The notes: generated by a model not told the origin, from the sequence alone. A DNA stretch of 64,000 bases from Streptomyces sp. NBC_00190 (GCF_036203305.1 NZ_CP108131.1:2542001-2606000); one strand, 5' to 3'; counted from the first letter of the stretch, positions 15,618 to 24,913 are shown. Numbers and translations are program-made.

Positions 15618-16477
15618 GTCTCTCCCAGCGCTTTCTCGATGAAGGCTCTCGACTCCCGAGGGCTGAGGGCCTGTGATCGGATGATCCCATACCGGAGTTC
15701 GAGGATCTGGATGTCCTTGGCGCCGGTGACCAGGCGGCTCATCAGCTGCGCCTCGACGTACCCGATCGTTGAACCGTCCCGGAGCTTCAGAACCTGGATA
15801 TCACCGCCCATTCCGGCGTGATCCTCGCAGTCCGTCGGCATCACCTGGATCTCGACGTTGCGCAGTCGACCGAGATCGAGCAGGTGCTCCAACTGCCTGC
15901 GCAGTACGTCCCGCCCACCGATCGGCCGCTCCAGCGTGGCCTGCTCCAGTACGAAGGTCAGGGCGGGTGACGGCTGCCGGTGGAACATCTCCTGCCGCGC
16001 CATGCGGGCGGCGACGTACCGCTCCACCACATCCGGCGAGAAGGCCGGCCGTCGGATGTCGTACAGCGCCCGCGCGTACTCCTCCGTCTGGAGCAGCCCG
16101 TGCAGGTTGTGGTTCCCGTACGCGCCCAGCTCAACCGCCCCGGACTCCAGCTTGGCCAGATCCCGGACCTTCTTGGGATAGCGGGCCCTTTCCACGTCGG
16201 CCTTCATCGCGGCGAGTTTTCCGCCCGCGCTCAGGATCTCGTCCGCCTTGTCCAGGTACTCCGGGCGAGGAATTCTGGCGCCGCGCTCGATCTTGTAGAT
16301 CAGGTTCGGCCCGTATCCCATGCGCATACCGAACTGCGCGCGGTCAAGCCCGGCCGCCTCCCGCCACATTTTCAACTGGCGGCCGACGGTCGCGATAACC
16401 GCTCCCGATTCATCCTCCGGATCGAGTTCCCAACTCGACTCACTCGACTCATCGGCGCTGTCTGCGTTCACTTCCAC
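15614..16477 (-). CDS. XRE-family regulator with DUF5753 domain
   Basis: A 287-residue protein. An acidic N-terminal tail precedes an XRE helix-turn-helix (AQFGMRMGYGPNLIYKIERG, about 45-70), followed by the DUF5753 effector domain (LLQTEEYARALYDIRRP, VLEQATLERPIGG, VEIQVMPTD). Such regulators are paired with DUF397 proteins and, often, a RsbW-like ATPase; all three are present here (15360-17066). The gene is divergent from the ATPase gene, sharing a 103-base intergenic region with GGACA repeats. The target is probably its own promoter region. Confidence 0.9.
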   Translation of the reverse strand: MEVNADSADESSESSWELDPEDESGAVIATVGRQLKMWREAAGLDRAQFGMRMGYGPNLIYKIERGARIPRPEYLDKADEILSAGGKLAAMKADVERARYPKKVRDLAKLESGAVELGAYGNHNLHGLLQTEEYARALYDIRRPAFSPDVVERYVAARMARQEMFHRQPSPALTFVLEQATLERPIGGRDVLRRQLEHLLDLGRLRNVEIQVMPTDCEDHAGMGGDIQVLKLRDGSTIGYVEAQLMSRLVTGAKDIQILELRYGIIRSQALSPRESRAFIEKALGET

Positions 16478-16496
16478 CCCCGAGGGACAGGCTGGA

Positions 16497-16513
16497 CAGG
16501 GTTGGACACCCTG
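16497..16513. promoter_or_regulatory. Inverted repeat CAGGGT-N5-ACCCTG with GGACA direct repeats
   Basis: Perfect six-base arms around TGGAC lie between the divergent XRE and ATPase genes. The motif GGACA recurs at four closely spaced points between about 16484 and 16519. This is the natural place for the XRE regulator to bind. Confidence 0.5.
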
Positions 16514-16580
16514 GGACAGCCGCCGTACACAGCGGCCTCTCTCCTGTTCAGGTTACGCACGCCTCGCCACGCTGAGTCAC

Positions 16581-17066
16581 GTGAATCAGGAAATCGCCTT
16601 CGACGCCCTCTTCCCCGCCACCCCACGCGGCGCCCGCGCCGCACGCGCGCTCGCCGCTCACCAACTGGCGGACTGGGGAGTTCCGTTCAGGGACGCGGTC
16701 CAAGTCGTCGCCGAGCTCGCCAACAACGCCGTCACCCACGGTCGCGTACCCGGGCGGAGGTTCCGGCTCCAGATGGCCGCCACGGACACCACGCTCCGTA
16801 TCGAGGTGACCGACACCCGCGGCGCGTGCGCACCCGCATCCGCCGCCGAACTACCGTCTCCCGACGCCGAATCGGGCCGAGGTCTGGTCCTCGTCGCGGC
16901 GCTCGCGGACAAGTGGGGAACGACCCTCGGCCCCGTACCCCTGAAAACGGTCTGGGCGGAAATCGCTCTACCGGCGCCCGAATCACCGGATCCGGGTTTC
17001 CACGTTCCGGTTGCCCGCCGGGCGGTTCCGCACGACGTAAACCGCTTTAAGAACCCAGGGAAATGA
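16581..17066 (+). CDS. RsbW-like ATP-binding regulatory protein
   Basis: A 161-residue protein of the HATPase_c/RsbW class, from the GTG at 16581. Visible motifs are VVAELANNAVTHG (N-box), VTDTRG (G1-like) and ESGRGLVLVAALADKWG (G2). Family members are anti-sigma kinases or orphan ATPases that accompany XRE/DUF397 pairs in Streptomyces. It is divergent from that pair here. No anti-anti-sigma or sigma gene adjoins it, so a partner cannot be assigned. Confidence 0.8.
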   Translation: MNQEIAFDALFPATPRGARAARALAAHQLADWGVPFRDAVQVVAELANNAVTHGRVPGRRFRLQMAATDTTLRIEVTDTRGACAPASAAELPSPDAESGRGLVLVAALADKWGTTLGPVPLKTVWAEIALPAPESPDPGFHVPVARRAVPHDVNRFKNPGK

Positions 17067-17181
17067 CCTCACCAAACCAAACCAGGACCGCTCACTCGGT
17101 CGGGTGAATGCGGCCAACCTGGCTGGCGGATAGGCCAATTCAAGGTGCAGGCTCAGCCTCGACAACCCCAAACATGCGAAC

Positions 17182-17216
17182 GGCCCCCGACGGGACTGGC
17201 ATCCCGGCCGAGGGCC
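17182..17216 (+). promoter_or_regulatory. Leader hairpin upstream of the HTH gene
   Basis: An imperfect stem pairs GGCCCCCGACGGGA with TCCCGGCCGAGGGCC about 100 bases upstream of the 17317 gene. The stretch 17067-17316 holds no convincing gene. The hairpin could be an attenuator in the 5' leader or the terminator of the preceding gene. Confidence 0.4.
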
Positions 17217-17316
17217 TCACCGCTCAGGAAGAATCGAGCTTCCAGTGGCTGAGCAGCACCTTAGCGCGCCTCCGCGCACTCCGCGCACTCCGTACCGCAT
17301 TCTGAGGCCTGGTGTC

Positions 17317-18144
17317 ATGCACGAGAAAGACTCCCAGGCCGAGCGCTACGTCAAGATCGACAACAACCTCGCCCAGCACGGCGAGTTGAGCTTGACGGCG
17401 ATCGGCCTGTCCACGCACATCCAGTCACTGCCCACCGGCGCCGATGTGTCGATCAAGGCCCTGGCGCAGCGGTTCACCGAGGGCGAGGCCCGCATCGCCT
17501 CGGCCCTGCGCGAACTGGAAGCCCACGGCTACCTGTCCCGGACCCGGGAGCGACTTCCGTCGGGGCAGATCTTCACCCGTACGGTGTCGTACAACATCCC
17601 GCTCTCCAAGCGCCTGAAGGCGGCGGAACCCGTCGGCCGAGCCCCCGCGCCGGCCCCCGCACCGCGCCAGGTCCAGGCTCCGGACCCCGACCCGGACCCC
17701 GAACCGGCACCGGCACCGGCACCGATCCCCCGGGCCAAGGCAACTCCACCCCTCCCCGCCCCCGCCGTCCCCGGGGCACACCGGGAGGCCGCCGAGCTCC
17801 TCGCCCGCCTGCGGCTGCGCGACCCCCGGCTGCTGCTCTCGGAGCGCGACGTGGCGCGCCTGGCTCCCGGCGTCACCACCTGGCTGGAGCGCGGCCTGAG
17901 CCCGGCCGCCGTCAGCGGCACCCTGGCGGGGTGCCTCCCGGCGGAGCCGATCCGGTCTCCCGCCGCCCTTCTGGCCCACCGCCTGAGGGAGTACCGCCCG
18001 CCCCTGCTCCCGGATCGGCCGTCCTTCGCCCTGCCCGCAGAGCGGCAGATCCAGCCCTTCCAGACCTGCGACGGCTGCGACCGCGCCTTCCGCTCCGCCA
18101 CCCCGGGTCAGTGCGGCACCTGCGCCGCGGCCGAGGCCGCGTGA
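17317..18144 (+). CDS. Helix-turn-helix protein with Pro-rich linker and C-terminal Cys4 motif
   Basis: A 275-residue protein. The N-terminus (RYVKIDNNLAQHGELSLTAIGLSTHIQSLP, split by a turn; about 8-40) and ALAQRFTEGEARIASALREL form a winged-helix DNA-binding domain of the replication-initiator/MarR-like kind common in Streptomyces. A repetitive Pro/Ala/Asp linker (about 105-150) follows, and the last 25 residues carry CDGCDRAF...CGTC, a probable zinc ribbon. It resembles many chromosomal homologues of unknown target. Start at ATG 17317; the upstream frame is Arg/Pro rich and unlikely to be translated. Confidence 0.75.
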   Translation: MHEKDSQAERYVKIDNNLAQHGELSLTAIGLSTHIQSLPTGADVSIKALAQRFTEGEARIASALRELEAHGYLSRTRERLPSGQIFTRTVSYNIPLSKRLKAAEPVGRAPAPAPAPRQVQAPDPDPDPEPAPAPAPIPRAKATPPLPAPAVPGAHREAAELLARLRLRDPRLLLSERDVARLAPGVTTWLERGLSPAAVSGTLAGCLPAEPIRSPAALLAHRLREYRPPLLPDRPSFALPAERQIQPFQTCDGCDRAFRSATPGQCGTCAAAEAA

Positions 18145-18146
18145 CC

Positions 18147-19253
18147 TCACAGGGCTGTCTGCCCGCCGCCGAACACCTCCTTGAGGAGCCTCTGCGTCGC
18201 CTTCTGGAAGGCCCCTGCCAGGGACAGTGCGGCGTCGTCGACATAGTTCAGCGCGGCGGTCAGGGTCTTGCTGCCGTCGGGCGTGCTGTACATCAGCGCC
18301 GCATGACCCGCCATGCCGCCGTTGTGGGTGATGACGGTGCCGCCGTTTTCACCCGCGTCCTGCACGAACACCCCGAGGCCGTAGCCGGCCTTGGGATGCG
18401 GCTTGCACATCTCGGCCAGCAGCGGGGCCGGCAGGAGCTTGCCGCCCAGCAGTGCGGAGATGAACGTGTGGAGGTCCTGGGTGGTCGAGATCATGTCGCC
18501 GCCGCTGGAGATCCAGGAGGGGTTCTGGCGGGTGACGTCGACGGTCTTCACCTCGCCGGCCTCCTCGTACCGGTAGTAGGCGTGGGCGTGCGGCTCGGGG
18601 ATGTCCGACTCGGTGGTCGGCGCCACGGTGTCCGACAGCCCGAGCGGCCCCAGGATCAGCCGCTGCATCTCCTCGGCGACCGAACGGCCGGTGATCTTCT
18701 CGATCAGCAGCCTGGCCAGCACGTAGTTGGTGTTCGAGTAGCTCCAGTCCGCCCCCGGCGCGAACCGCGCCGGCTTGGACAACGCCAGCTCCACCAGCTC
18801 CTGCGGCCGGTAGGTCTTGAACCGGTTGTCCACCCACTCCTGGCCTGCGGTCGTGGCGGGGATCCCCGGAGCGAAAGTCCCGTCGTCGTAGTACTCGCCG
18901 GTGAAGTTGAACACCCCGCTGGTGTGCTGCAACAGCATCCGCACCGTGATCTGCCGGTCCAGCCCGGACTCGGGCAGGTGGTCGGCCACCGGGTCGTCCA
19001 GCCCGATCCTGCCCTCGGCCACCAGTTGCAGCACCACGGTCGCGGTGAAGGTCTTGGTGTTGCTGCCTATCCGGACATGCCCGTTCGTCGGGGGCGTGGC
19101 GGTCGCGCCCAGCTCGCGCACCCCGGCGCTACCGACCCACTCGCCCCGCTCATCGTGCACACGCATCGTCACGCCGGTGAAGCCGGACGCGGCCATCTCC
19201 TCGATGACCTCCTGCAGCTCCGGGCGATCCTGGTCGGTAAGGGTGATGGACAT
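18147..19253 (-). CDS. Serine hydrolase, beta-lactamase / DD-carboxypeptidase (class C) family
   Basis: A 368-residue protein with the penicilloyl-serine hydrolase signature: SNTK (SxxK, about residue 64), YSNTN (YxN, about 176) and HNGG (KTG equivalent, about 315). It has no clear signal peptide, so it may be cytoplasmic, unlike typical secreted DD-peptidases; family members also include esterases. It lies 75 bases downstream of the DUF4097 gene on the same strand and is probably co-transcribed. It converges with the HTH gene with only a 2-base gap. Confidence 0.85.
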   Translation of the reverse strand: MSITLTDQDRPELQEVIEEMAASGFTGVTMRVHDERGEWVGSAGVRELGATATPPTNGHVRIGSNTKTFTATVVLQLVAEGRIGLDDPVADHLPESGLDRQITVRMLLQHTSGVFNFTGEYYDDGTFAPGIPATTAGQEWVDNRFKTYRPQELVELALSKPARFAPGADWSYSNTNYVLARLLIEKITGRSVAEEMQRLILGPLGLSDTVAPTTESDIPEPHAHAYYRYEEAGEVKTVDVTRQNPSWISSGGDMISTTQDLHTFISALLGGKLLPAPLLAEMCKPHPKAGYGLGVFVQDAGENGGTVITHNGGMAGHAALMYSTPDGSKTLTAALNYVDDAALSLAGAFQKATQRLLKEVFGGGQTAL

Positions 19254-19328
19254 GGTGATGTGCTCCTTGAGAACTGTTGTGAAATCCGATGGAAGGGACG
19301 AGCTCGCCGCGCCTGAGGGGTGCCCCTC

Positions 19329-20000
19329 TTACCGGCTGCGGGCGGTGATGTCGCCGTAGGCGGTGGTCGCGTGGATGTTCAGGCCGGCGGCGGCGCCGTC
19401 GGTGTTGTGGAGTGCGTTGTGGATGCGGCCGTAGGAGGTGCCGGCGTCCAGGGAGGCGGAGACTCCGCGGGCGGCGCCGACCGAGATCTCGCCGGCCTCG
19501 GTGCGCAGTTCGACCGTGCCGCGCACGGCCTCGGTGATGCGCAGGTCGCCCTTCTGGGTGCTGATCTGCGCCGGGCCGCCCAGGCGGCCGACCGTGATGT
19601 CACCGGCCTGGAGGGTGAGGCGGGCGCTGTCGGTCTCGTCGAGCTTGACGGTGGCCTGCGCGGCCTCGAAGGTGACGTCGCCGAGCCGTCCGACGCCCCG
19701 CAGTTCCGCGCTGGCCGCCTTCGCCTCGACGCGGGAGCCGGCCGGCAGCTGGACCGTCACCTCGACGGAACCGGAGTTGCCCAGGATCCGGTTCTTCGCC
19801 GCCGGGGCCGCGATCCGCAGGACGCCGTCGGCGTATACGACCTCGATCTGCTCCGCCGCCTTCACGTCACGCCCCTTGGAGGCGTCCGCGGGCAGGACCT
19901 CGACCGTGGTGTCGGCCCGGTCCGCGGCGATGAACCGGATGCGCCCCGCGGGAATGTCCAGGACGGCGGCGACCGGGGCGGCGGTGTCGAACTTCAGCAT
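19329..20000 (-). CDS. DUF4097 beta-strand repeat protein
   Basis: A 223-residue soluble protein made of repeated short strands (LRGVGRLGDVTFEAAQATVKL, in part; AGDITVGRLGGPAQISTQ; GDLRITEAVRGTVELRTEAG), the right-handed beta-helix style of DUF4097/DUF4098. Function of the family is unknown; many members follow DNA-binding regulators. The start at 20000 is followed upstream by a region rich in CGTTGC repeats. It is the first gene of a probable two-gene operon with the serine hydrolase. Confidence 0.8.
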   Translation of the reverse strand: MLKFDTAAPVAAVLDIPAGRIRFIAADRADTTVEVLPADASKGRDVKAAEQIEVVYADGVLRIAAPAAKNRILGNSGSVEVTVQLPAGSRVEAKAASAELRGVGRLGDVTFEAAQATVKLDETDSARLTLQAGDITVGRLGGPAQISTQKGDLRITEAVRGTVELRTEAGEISVGAARGVSASLDAGTSYGRIHNALHNTDGAAAGLNIHATTAYGDITARSR

Positions 20001-20043
20001 GGCGTTTTCCTTTGACTCGCTGTTTCCGATGAGGGAAAAGCTA

Positions 20044-20165
20044 CGTTGCGTTCAAAGACTGGGCAACATACTCGTTGCGCAGAAATGCCATTACCGCAGG
20101 TCAAAGCCAGGAAATCGTTGCAACGGTCTAACGTCTAACGCAACAAACCCCACCCCACTCGTTGC
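20044..20165. promoter_or_regulatory. Cluster of CGTTGC / GCAAC repeats upstream of the DUF4097 gene
   Basis: CGTTGC or its complement occurs at 20044, 20063, 20073, 20116-20125 (perfect CGTTGCAACG), 20140 and 20160. A 7-base tandem GTCTAAC pair lies at 20126-20139. The spacing between DUF4097 (minus) and the sigma gene (plus) makes this a probable multi-site operator. The cognate regulator is not in the window. No gene is seen in 20001-20289. Confidence 0.55.
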
Positions 20166-20289
20166 AATGAATTGAGAGTGAACGCTATGTCGGAGGCGCC
20201 CGGGAGCCACGGACCCGCCTGAAATTCGTTCTCGTCGCCGGGCAACCGAATCCGAGCGGGAGGTGGTCAAGAGGGCGAAGGGGGTGGCG

Positions 20290-20826
20290 ATGCACGCCGA
20301 GCAAGAAGCTCAGTTCCAGTCGTTCGTGGCCGCGCGCTGGTCTCATCTGGTGCGGACCGCGTACCTGTTGACCGGCGATCCGCATGACGCGGAGGACGTG
20401 ACCCAGACGGCGCTCGCGAAGGCGTACCGCTCGTGGCGGCGCGTCTCGCGCAGCGACAGTCCGGAGGCGTACGTGCGCCGGATGCTGGTCAGTTGCAATA
20501 ACGACCGGTTCCGCAAGCGCCGGGTACCGGAGCGGCTGACGGACGCCGTGCCGGACACGTCGGTGCGCGACAACGCCGTCGCGTGGGCCGATGAGCGCAA
20601 CGTACTGATGGCCGCGTTGGCCGAACTGCCCGCCCGGCAGCGGGCGGTCGTGGTCATGCGGTACTGGGAGGACCTCTCCGAAGCCGAGACCGCCGACGTC
20701 CTGGGCTGTTCCCAGGGCACGATCAAGAGCCAGGCGTCCAAGGCGCTGGCCAAGCTGCGCGCATGGCCCGGGCTGGGCCGGATCACGACGACGACGAACG
20801 AGATGAGTGAAAGGGCGGTCCTGTGA
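20290..20826 (+). CDS. RNA polymerase sigma factor, SigE/ECF type
   Basis: A 178-residue ECF sigma factor of the SigE-like actinobacterial subfamily. Region 2 is FVAARWSHLVRTAYLLTGDP with HDAEDVTQTALAKAY, and region 4 is ELPARQRAVVVMRYWEDLSE followed by ETADVLGCSQGTIKSQ. The ATG at 20290 has GAAGGGGG in front. The next gene overlaps it by four bases and encodes a single-pass membrane protein, the usual arrangement of sigma and anti-sigma or sensor partner. Target promoters are unknown. Confidence 0.9.
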   Translation: MHAEQEAQFQSFVAARWSHLVRTAYLLTGDPHDAEDVTQTALAKAYRSWRRVSRSDSPEAYVRRMLVSCNNDRFRKRRVPERLTDAVPDTSVRDNAVAWADERNVLMAALAELPARQRAVVVMRYWEDLSEAETADVLGCSQGTIKSQASKALAKLRAWPGLGRITTTTNEMSERAVL

Positions 20827-21758
20827 GCGGGCGAGGCGACGGCGGACCGGACGGATTCGAGCTGGACCTGCGGGAGTGGATGGCCCAGGACGCGGAGGCC
20901 GTACGCCCCGCCGCAGTTCCGTATCAGGCGATCGTGCGGCAGGGCCGCGTGGAGCGGCGGCGCAGGCTGGCGGTGGCGGGGGCGGCGCTGGTCGCACTGG
21001 CCGTCGTACCGGCCACGGCGATCGCCGTCACCGGCGACGGCGATGGCGGCGGGCCGTCCGACCGGGTGTCCGCGGCGGGCGGCGGCCCGACGCCGAGCGG
21101 GGTGGTCCAGCCGCCCCAGCGGACTCGCCTGCCGCAGTTTCCCGCGACTCCCGGGCAGCTCACCGACGACATCAGCTTCGAGCAGGCCGGCATCAAGCTG
21201 GTCGAGTGCCTCGACTTCAACCGCCAGCACTCCGGCGGGGCGGGGGCCAAGCCGCAGGACCTGGGCGAGGCCTCCGACTACCGGATCCTGCTCGCACTGC
21301 GCAGTACCGGCAACGACAACAGCCCGGGCGACGGCCAGTTCATCGTCGCCGTCAAGGACGCCCCGACGCAGATCCGGCTCATCTGCAACGTCAAGAACGG
21401 CCGGACGAGTGGCGTCAACATCTCGGCCGGCGGCGACGCGAACCCCGAGAGCGGGGCCGTCGTCCCCGACATGAACGCGGGCAAGCTCCACCTCCAGCGG
21501 CTGAGCGGCGAAGGCCCGTGGAAGCTGCCCTACCGCTGGGGCAGCATCGGCACCGTCGTCGACCCTCGCGTCGCCCGGGTCACCGTCACCTACGGCGGAG
21601 CCACCGCCGAGGCCGTGATCGACCACGGATGGTTCGCCGCCACCGGCGTGCTGGACCGGCCCGTCACCAGGACTCCCCGGATCCAGGGCTACGACGCCCA
21701 GGGCACGCAGGTCTACGACTCCGACCAGGACAGGTCCTACAACAAGACCATCCCGTAA
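20823..21758 (+). CDS. Single-pass membrane protein coupled to the sigma factor (putative anti-sigma/sensor)
   Basis: A 311-residue protein whose GTG start overlaps the sigma stop codon (GTGA). The cytoplasmic N-terminus (FELDLREWMAQDAEAVRP, about 60 residues) precedes one membrane helix (LAVAGAALVALAVVPATAIA) and a ~220-residue extracellular domain rich in Gly and Asp that I do not recognise. By position it should hold the sigma factor at the membrane, but no zinc-anti-sigma HxxxCxxC motif is seen. Ends before a hairpin shared with convergent glnE. Confidence 0.7.
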   Translation: MSGRGDGGPDGFELDLREWMAQDAEAVRPAAVPYQAIVRQGRVERRRRLAVAGAALVALAVVPATAIAVTGDGDGGGPSDRVSAAGGGPTPSGVVQPPQRTRLPQFPATPGQLTDDISFEQAGIKLVECLDFNRQHSGGAGAKPQDLGEASDYRILLALRSTGNDNSPGDGQFIVAVKDAPTQIRLICNVKNGRTSGVNISAGGDANPESGAVVPDMNAGKLHLQRLSGEGPWKLPYRWGSIGTVVDPRVARVTVTYGGATAEAVIDHGWFAATGVLDRPVTRTPRIQGYDAQGTQVYDSDQDRSYNKTIP

Positions 21759-21773
21759 CGGGACGGAGAGCAA

Positions 21774-21808
21774 GGCCTCGCCGCCGTACGGGGGTCGGCG
21801 TCGAGGTC
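21774..21808. terminator. Putative bidirectional terminator
   Basis: An imperfect stem pairs GGCCTCGCCGCCG with CGGCGTCGAGGTC (two mismatches) around a 9-base loop, in the gap between the convergent membrane-protein and glnE genes. Confidence 0.5.
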
Positions 21809-21824
21809 CTGTGCCGCTATGCCC

Positions 21825-24812
21825 CTACGCCCCGTAGAACAGTTCGTCCACCACGGCCCGGGCCCGGCGGGTGATGCGCCGGTAGTCGTCCAGCATCTCG
21901 CCGACCGTGCCCTCGGCGTAGCCGAGGTAGCGGCCCACCGCCGCCAGCTCGCGGGCCTCGGACGGGAACGTGTCCCCGGCCCGGCCTCGGACCAGCATCA
22001 CGGCGTTGCGGACCCGGGTGGCCAGTACCCAGGCCTCGTCCAGGATCTGCGCCTCCTCCGTCGGGATCAGCCCGGCCGCGTGGGCGGCGGCCAGGGCCTC
22101 GCGGGTACGGGTGGTGCGCAGGCCCGGTTCGGCCCAGGCGTGCCGCATCTGCATCAGCTGGACGGTCCACTCGACGTCGCTGAGGCCGCCGCGGCCGAGC
22201 TTGGTGTGCAGGGTCGGGTCGGCGCCGCGCGGCAGCCGCTCGGACTCCATGCGGGCCTTGAGCCTGCGGATCTCCCGTACGGCGTCCTCGCCGAGCCCCT
22301 CCATCGGGTAGCGCAGCGGGTCGATCAGGTCGATGAAGCGGCGGCCGAGGTCCTCGTCGCCCGCCACGGGTTCGGCGCGCAGCAGGGCCTGGCTCTCCCA
22401 GGTCAGGGACCAGCGCCGGTAGTACGCGGCGTAGGAGGCCAGTGTGCGCACCAGGGGGCCGGAGCGTCCTTCGGGGCGCAGGTCGGCGTCGATGAGCAGC
22501 GGCGGGTCCGCGGTGGGCAGCTGGAGCAGCCTGCGCATCTCGGCGACGACCGCCTGGGCGGCCTTCGCGGACTCCTGCTCGTCGACGCCTTCGCGGGGTT
22601 CGTGGACGAACAGGACGTCGGCGTCGGAGCCGTAGCCCAGTTCGTGGCCGCCGAAGCGGCCGACGCCGATGACGGCGAAACGGGTGGGCAGGGTGTCGCC
22701 CCAGTGGGACTGGACGGCGGCGCGCAGGGCGCCGGCGACGGTGGCGGCGGTGAGGTCGGAGACGGCTCCGCCGACCCGGTCGACGAGGGCTCCGTGGTCC
22801 TCCTCGGCGGGGCTGTCCTCCGTACCGTACGAGCGGATGATGTCGGCGGCGGTGGTGCGGAAGAGCTCGCGGCGGCGCACCCCGCGGACGGCGGCGACGC
22901 CGGCTTCGGCGCTGTCGGCGCGGCCGACGGCGGCGAGGACCTCCTGCTCCAGGGCCTCGTGGGTACGGGGCTGGAGGCCTTCGGGGTCGCCGAGCAGGGC
23001 GACGGCCTCGGGGGCGCGCATGAGGAGGTCGGGGGCGAGGCGGCCGGCGGACAGGACGCGGGCGAGGTTCTCGGCGGCGGCGCCCTCGTCGCGCAGCAGC
23101 CGCAGGTACCAGGGCGTCTTGCCGAGGGCGTCGGAGACCTTGCGGAAGTTCAGCAGGCCGGCGTCCGGGTCGGCGGAGTCGGCGAACCAGCCGAGGAGGA
23201 CCGGCAGCAGGGTGCGCTGGATGGCGGCCTTGCGGGTGACGCCGGAGGCGAGGGCTTCGAGGTGGCGCAGGGCCGACGCCGGGTCGGCGTACCCGAGGGC
23301 TTCGAGGCGCTGGCCAGCGGCGCGCGGGGAGAGCCGGGTCTCGCCGGGGGTGAGCTGGGCGACGGCGTCCAGGAGCGGCCGGTAGAAGAGCTTCTCGTGC
23401 AGGCGCCGGACCACGGAGGCGTGCCTGCGCCAGGCCTTGTTGAGCTCGGCGACGGGTTCGGTGCGCAGGCCGAGCGAGCGGCCCAGGCGCCGCAGGTCGC
23501 CCTCGTCCTCGGGGACGAGGTGGGTGCGGCGCAGCCGGTAGAGCTGGATGCGGTGCTCCATGGCGCGCAGGAAGCGGTACGCGTCGTGCAGTTGGGCGGC
23601 GTCGGCGCGGCCGACGTAGCCTCCGGCGGCCAGGGCGTGGAGGGCGTCGAGGGTGGTGCCGGAGTGCAGGGTGGCGTCGTGGCGACCGTGCACGAGCTGG
23701 AGCAGCTGGACGGCGAACTCGACGTCGCGCAGGCCGCCGGGGCCGAGTTTGAGTTCGCGGTCGACCTGGGCGGCGGGGATGTTGTCGACGACGCGGCGGC
23801 GCATCTTCTGGACGTCGGCAACGAAGTTCTCGCGCTCGGCGGCCTGCCAGACCAGGGGGCTTATGGCGTCGACGTACCCGGCGCCGAGGGCTTCGTCCCC
23901 GGCGACGGCGCGGGCCTTGAGGAGGGCCTGGAACTCCCAGGTCTTGGCCCAGCGTTGGTAGTAGGCGAGGTGGGAGGCGAGGGTCCGGACGAGGGGGCCG
24001 TTGCGGCCCTCGGGGCGGAGGTTGGCGTCGACGGGCCAGATGGTGCCCTCGACGGTGGTCTCGGAACAGATCCGCATGAGGTGGGAGGCGAGGCGGGTGG
24101 CGGCCTGGATGCCCTTGCCCTCGTCGATTCCGTTCACGGCCTCCCCGACGAAGATGACGTCGACGTCGGAGACGTAGTTCAGCTCGTTGCCGCCGCACTT
24201 GCCCATCGCGATGACGGCGAGGCGGCACTGGGCGGCGTCCTCGGGTGCGGCGGCGGAGGCGATGCGCAGGGCCGCGCGGAGGGTGGCGGTGGCGAGGTCC
24301 GCGAGCTCGGCGGCGGTCTGGGAGACGTCTATGGTCCCGCAGACGTCTCGGGCGGCGATGGAGAGCAGGCAGCGGCGGTAGGCGACGCGGAGCGCGACGG
24401 GGTCGTGGGCGTCGGCGAGGCCCTGCTCGAACTCGGGGAGCCCGGGGTGCAGGTCGGCGGCCTCGTAGGTGACGAGGGCCTGCCAGTCGCGGGGGTGGCG
24501 GGCGAGGTGGTCGCCGAGTGCCTCGGAGGCGCCGAGCACACCGAGGAGGCGGTCGCGCAGCGGCTTGGCGCTGACGAGGGTGTCGAGGAGCCCGGGCAGT
24601 TCGTCGGCGGGCTGCGCCTCGGCGAGCCGTACGAGTCCGAGGAGGGCGAGGTCGGGGTCGGCCGTCGCCCCGAGGGCGTCGAGGAGCACCGGATCGGTGC
24701 GTACGGCGGCCAGCACGTCGGCGTCGAGCAGCCGGCCCGCGGCGGAGGGGTCGGTGAAGCCGCTGCGCAGCAGCCGGATGAAGGTGCTGCTCCTGCGTCC
24801 CGGGACTGTCAT
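21825..24812 (-). CDS. glnE: Bifunctional glutamine synthetase adenylyltransferase/deadenylase
   Basis: A 995-residue two-headed nucleotidyltransferase that adds AMP to, or removes it from, glutamine synthetase according to nitrogen status. Both catalytic halves are visible: GKCGGNELNYVSDVDVIFV (removal half) and GRFGGHELGYGSDADVLFV (adenylylation half), each with the GGxELxYxSDxD metal motif, and an alpha-helical linker with GPGGLRDVEF and GRGGLSDVEW. The ATG at 24812, preceded by GGGAGG, is preferred to the GTG ten codons upstream. A glutamine synthetase paralogue lies 9 kb away (33945-35306). Length fits the actinobacterial family. Confidence 0.95.
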   Translation of the reverse strand: MTVPGRRSSTFIRLLRSGFTDPSAAGRLLDADVLAAVRTDPVLLDALGATADPDLALLGLVRLAEAQPADELPGLLDTLVSAKPLRDRLLGVLGASEALGDHLARHPRDWQALVTYEAADLHPGLPEFEQGLADAHDPVALRVAYRRCLLSIAARDVCGTIDVSQTAAELADLATATLRAALRIASAAAPEDAAQCRLAVIAMGKCGGNELNYVSDVDVIFVGEAVNGIDEGKGIQAATRLASHLMRICSETTVEGTIWPVDANLRPEGRNGPLVRTLASHLAYYQRWAKTWEFQALLKARAVAGDEALGAGYVDAISPLVWQAAERENFVADVQKMRRRVVDNIPAAQVDRELKLGPGGLRDVEFAVQLLQLVHGRHDATLHSGTTLDALHALAAGGYVGRADAAQLHDAYRFLRAMEHRIQLYRLRRTHLVPEDEGDLRRLGRSLGLRTEPVAELNKAWRRHASVVRRLHEKLFYRPLLDAVAQLTPGETRLSPRAAGQRLEALGYADPASALRHLEALASGVTRKAAIQRTLLPVLLGWFADSADPDAGLLNFRKVSDALGKTPWYLRLLRDEGAAAENLARVLSAGRLAPDLLMRAPEAVALLGDPEGLQPRTHEALEQEVLAAVGRADSAEAGVAAVRGVRRRELFRTTAADIIRSYGTEDSPAEEDHGALVDRVGGAVSDLTAATVAGALRAAVQSHWGDTLPTRFAVIGVGRFGGHELGYGSDADVLFVHEPREGVDEQESAKAAQAVVAEMRRLLQLPTADPPLLIDADLRPEGRSGPLVRTLASYAAYYRRWSLTWESQALLRAEPVAGDEDLGRRFIDLIDPLRYPMEGLGEDAVREIRRLKARMESERLPRGADPTLHTKLGRGGLSDVEWTVQLMQMRHAWAEPGLRTTRTREALAAAHAAGLIPTEEAQILDEAWVLATRVRNAVMLVRGRAGDTFPSEARELAAVGRYLGYAEGTVGEMLDDYRRITRRARAVVDELFYGA

Positions 24813-24913
24813 CCCGCCGCCTCCCGCGGTTGTCGCTGCCACTGCCCTGGCGTGCCTGGAGTGAGCCTATCCGGCGCAGGCGTTCGACTCACCGCGACGT
24901 ATCATGATCACGG

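Noticed and set aside
15360..17066. XRE/DUF397/RsbW trio as a toxin-antitoxin system
   Set aside because: Neither a toxin fold nor a nuclease motif is seen; such trios are common Streptomyces regulatory sets.
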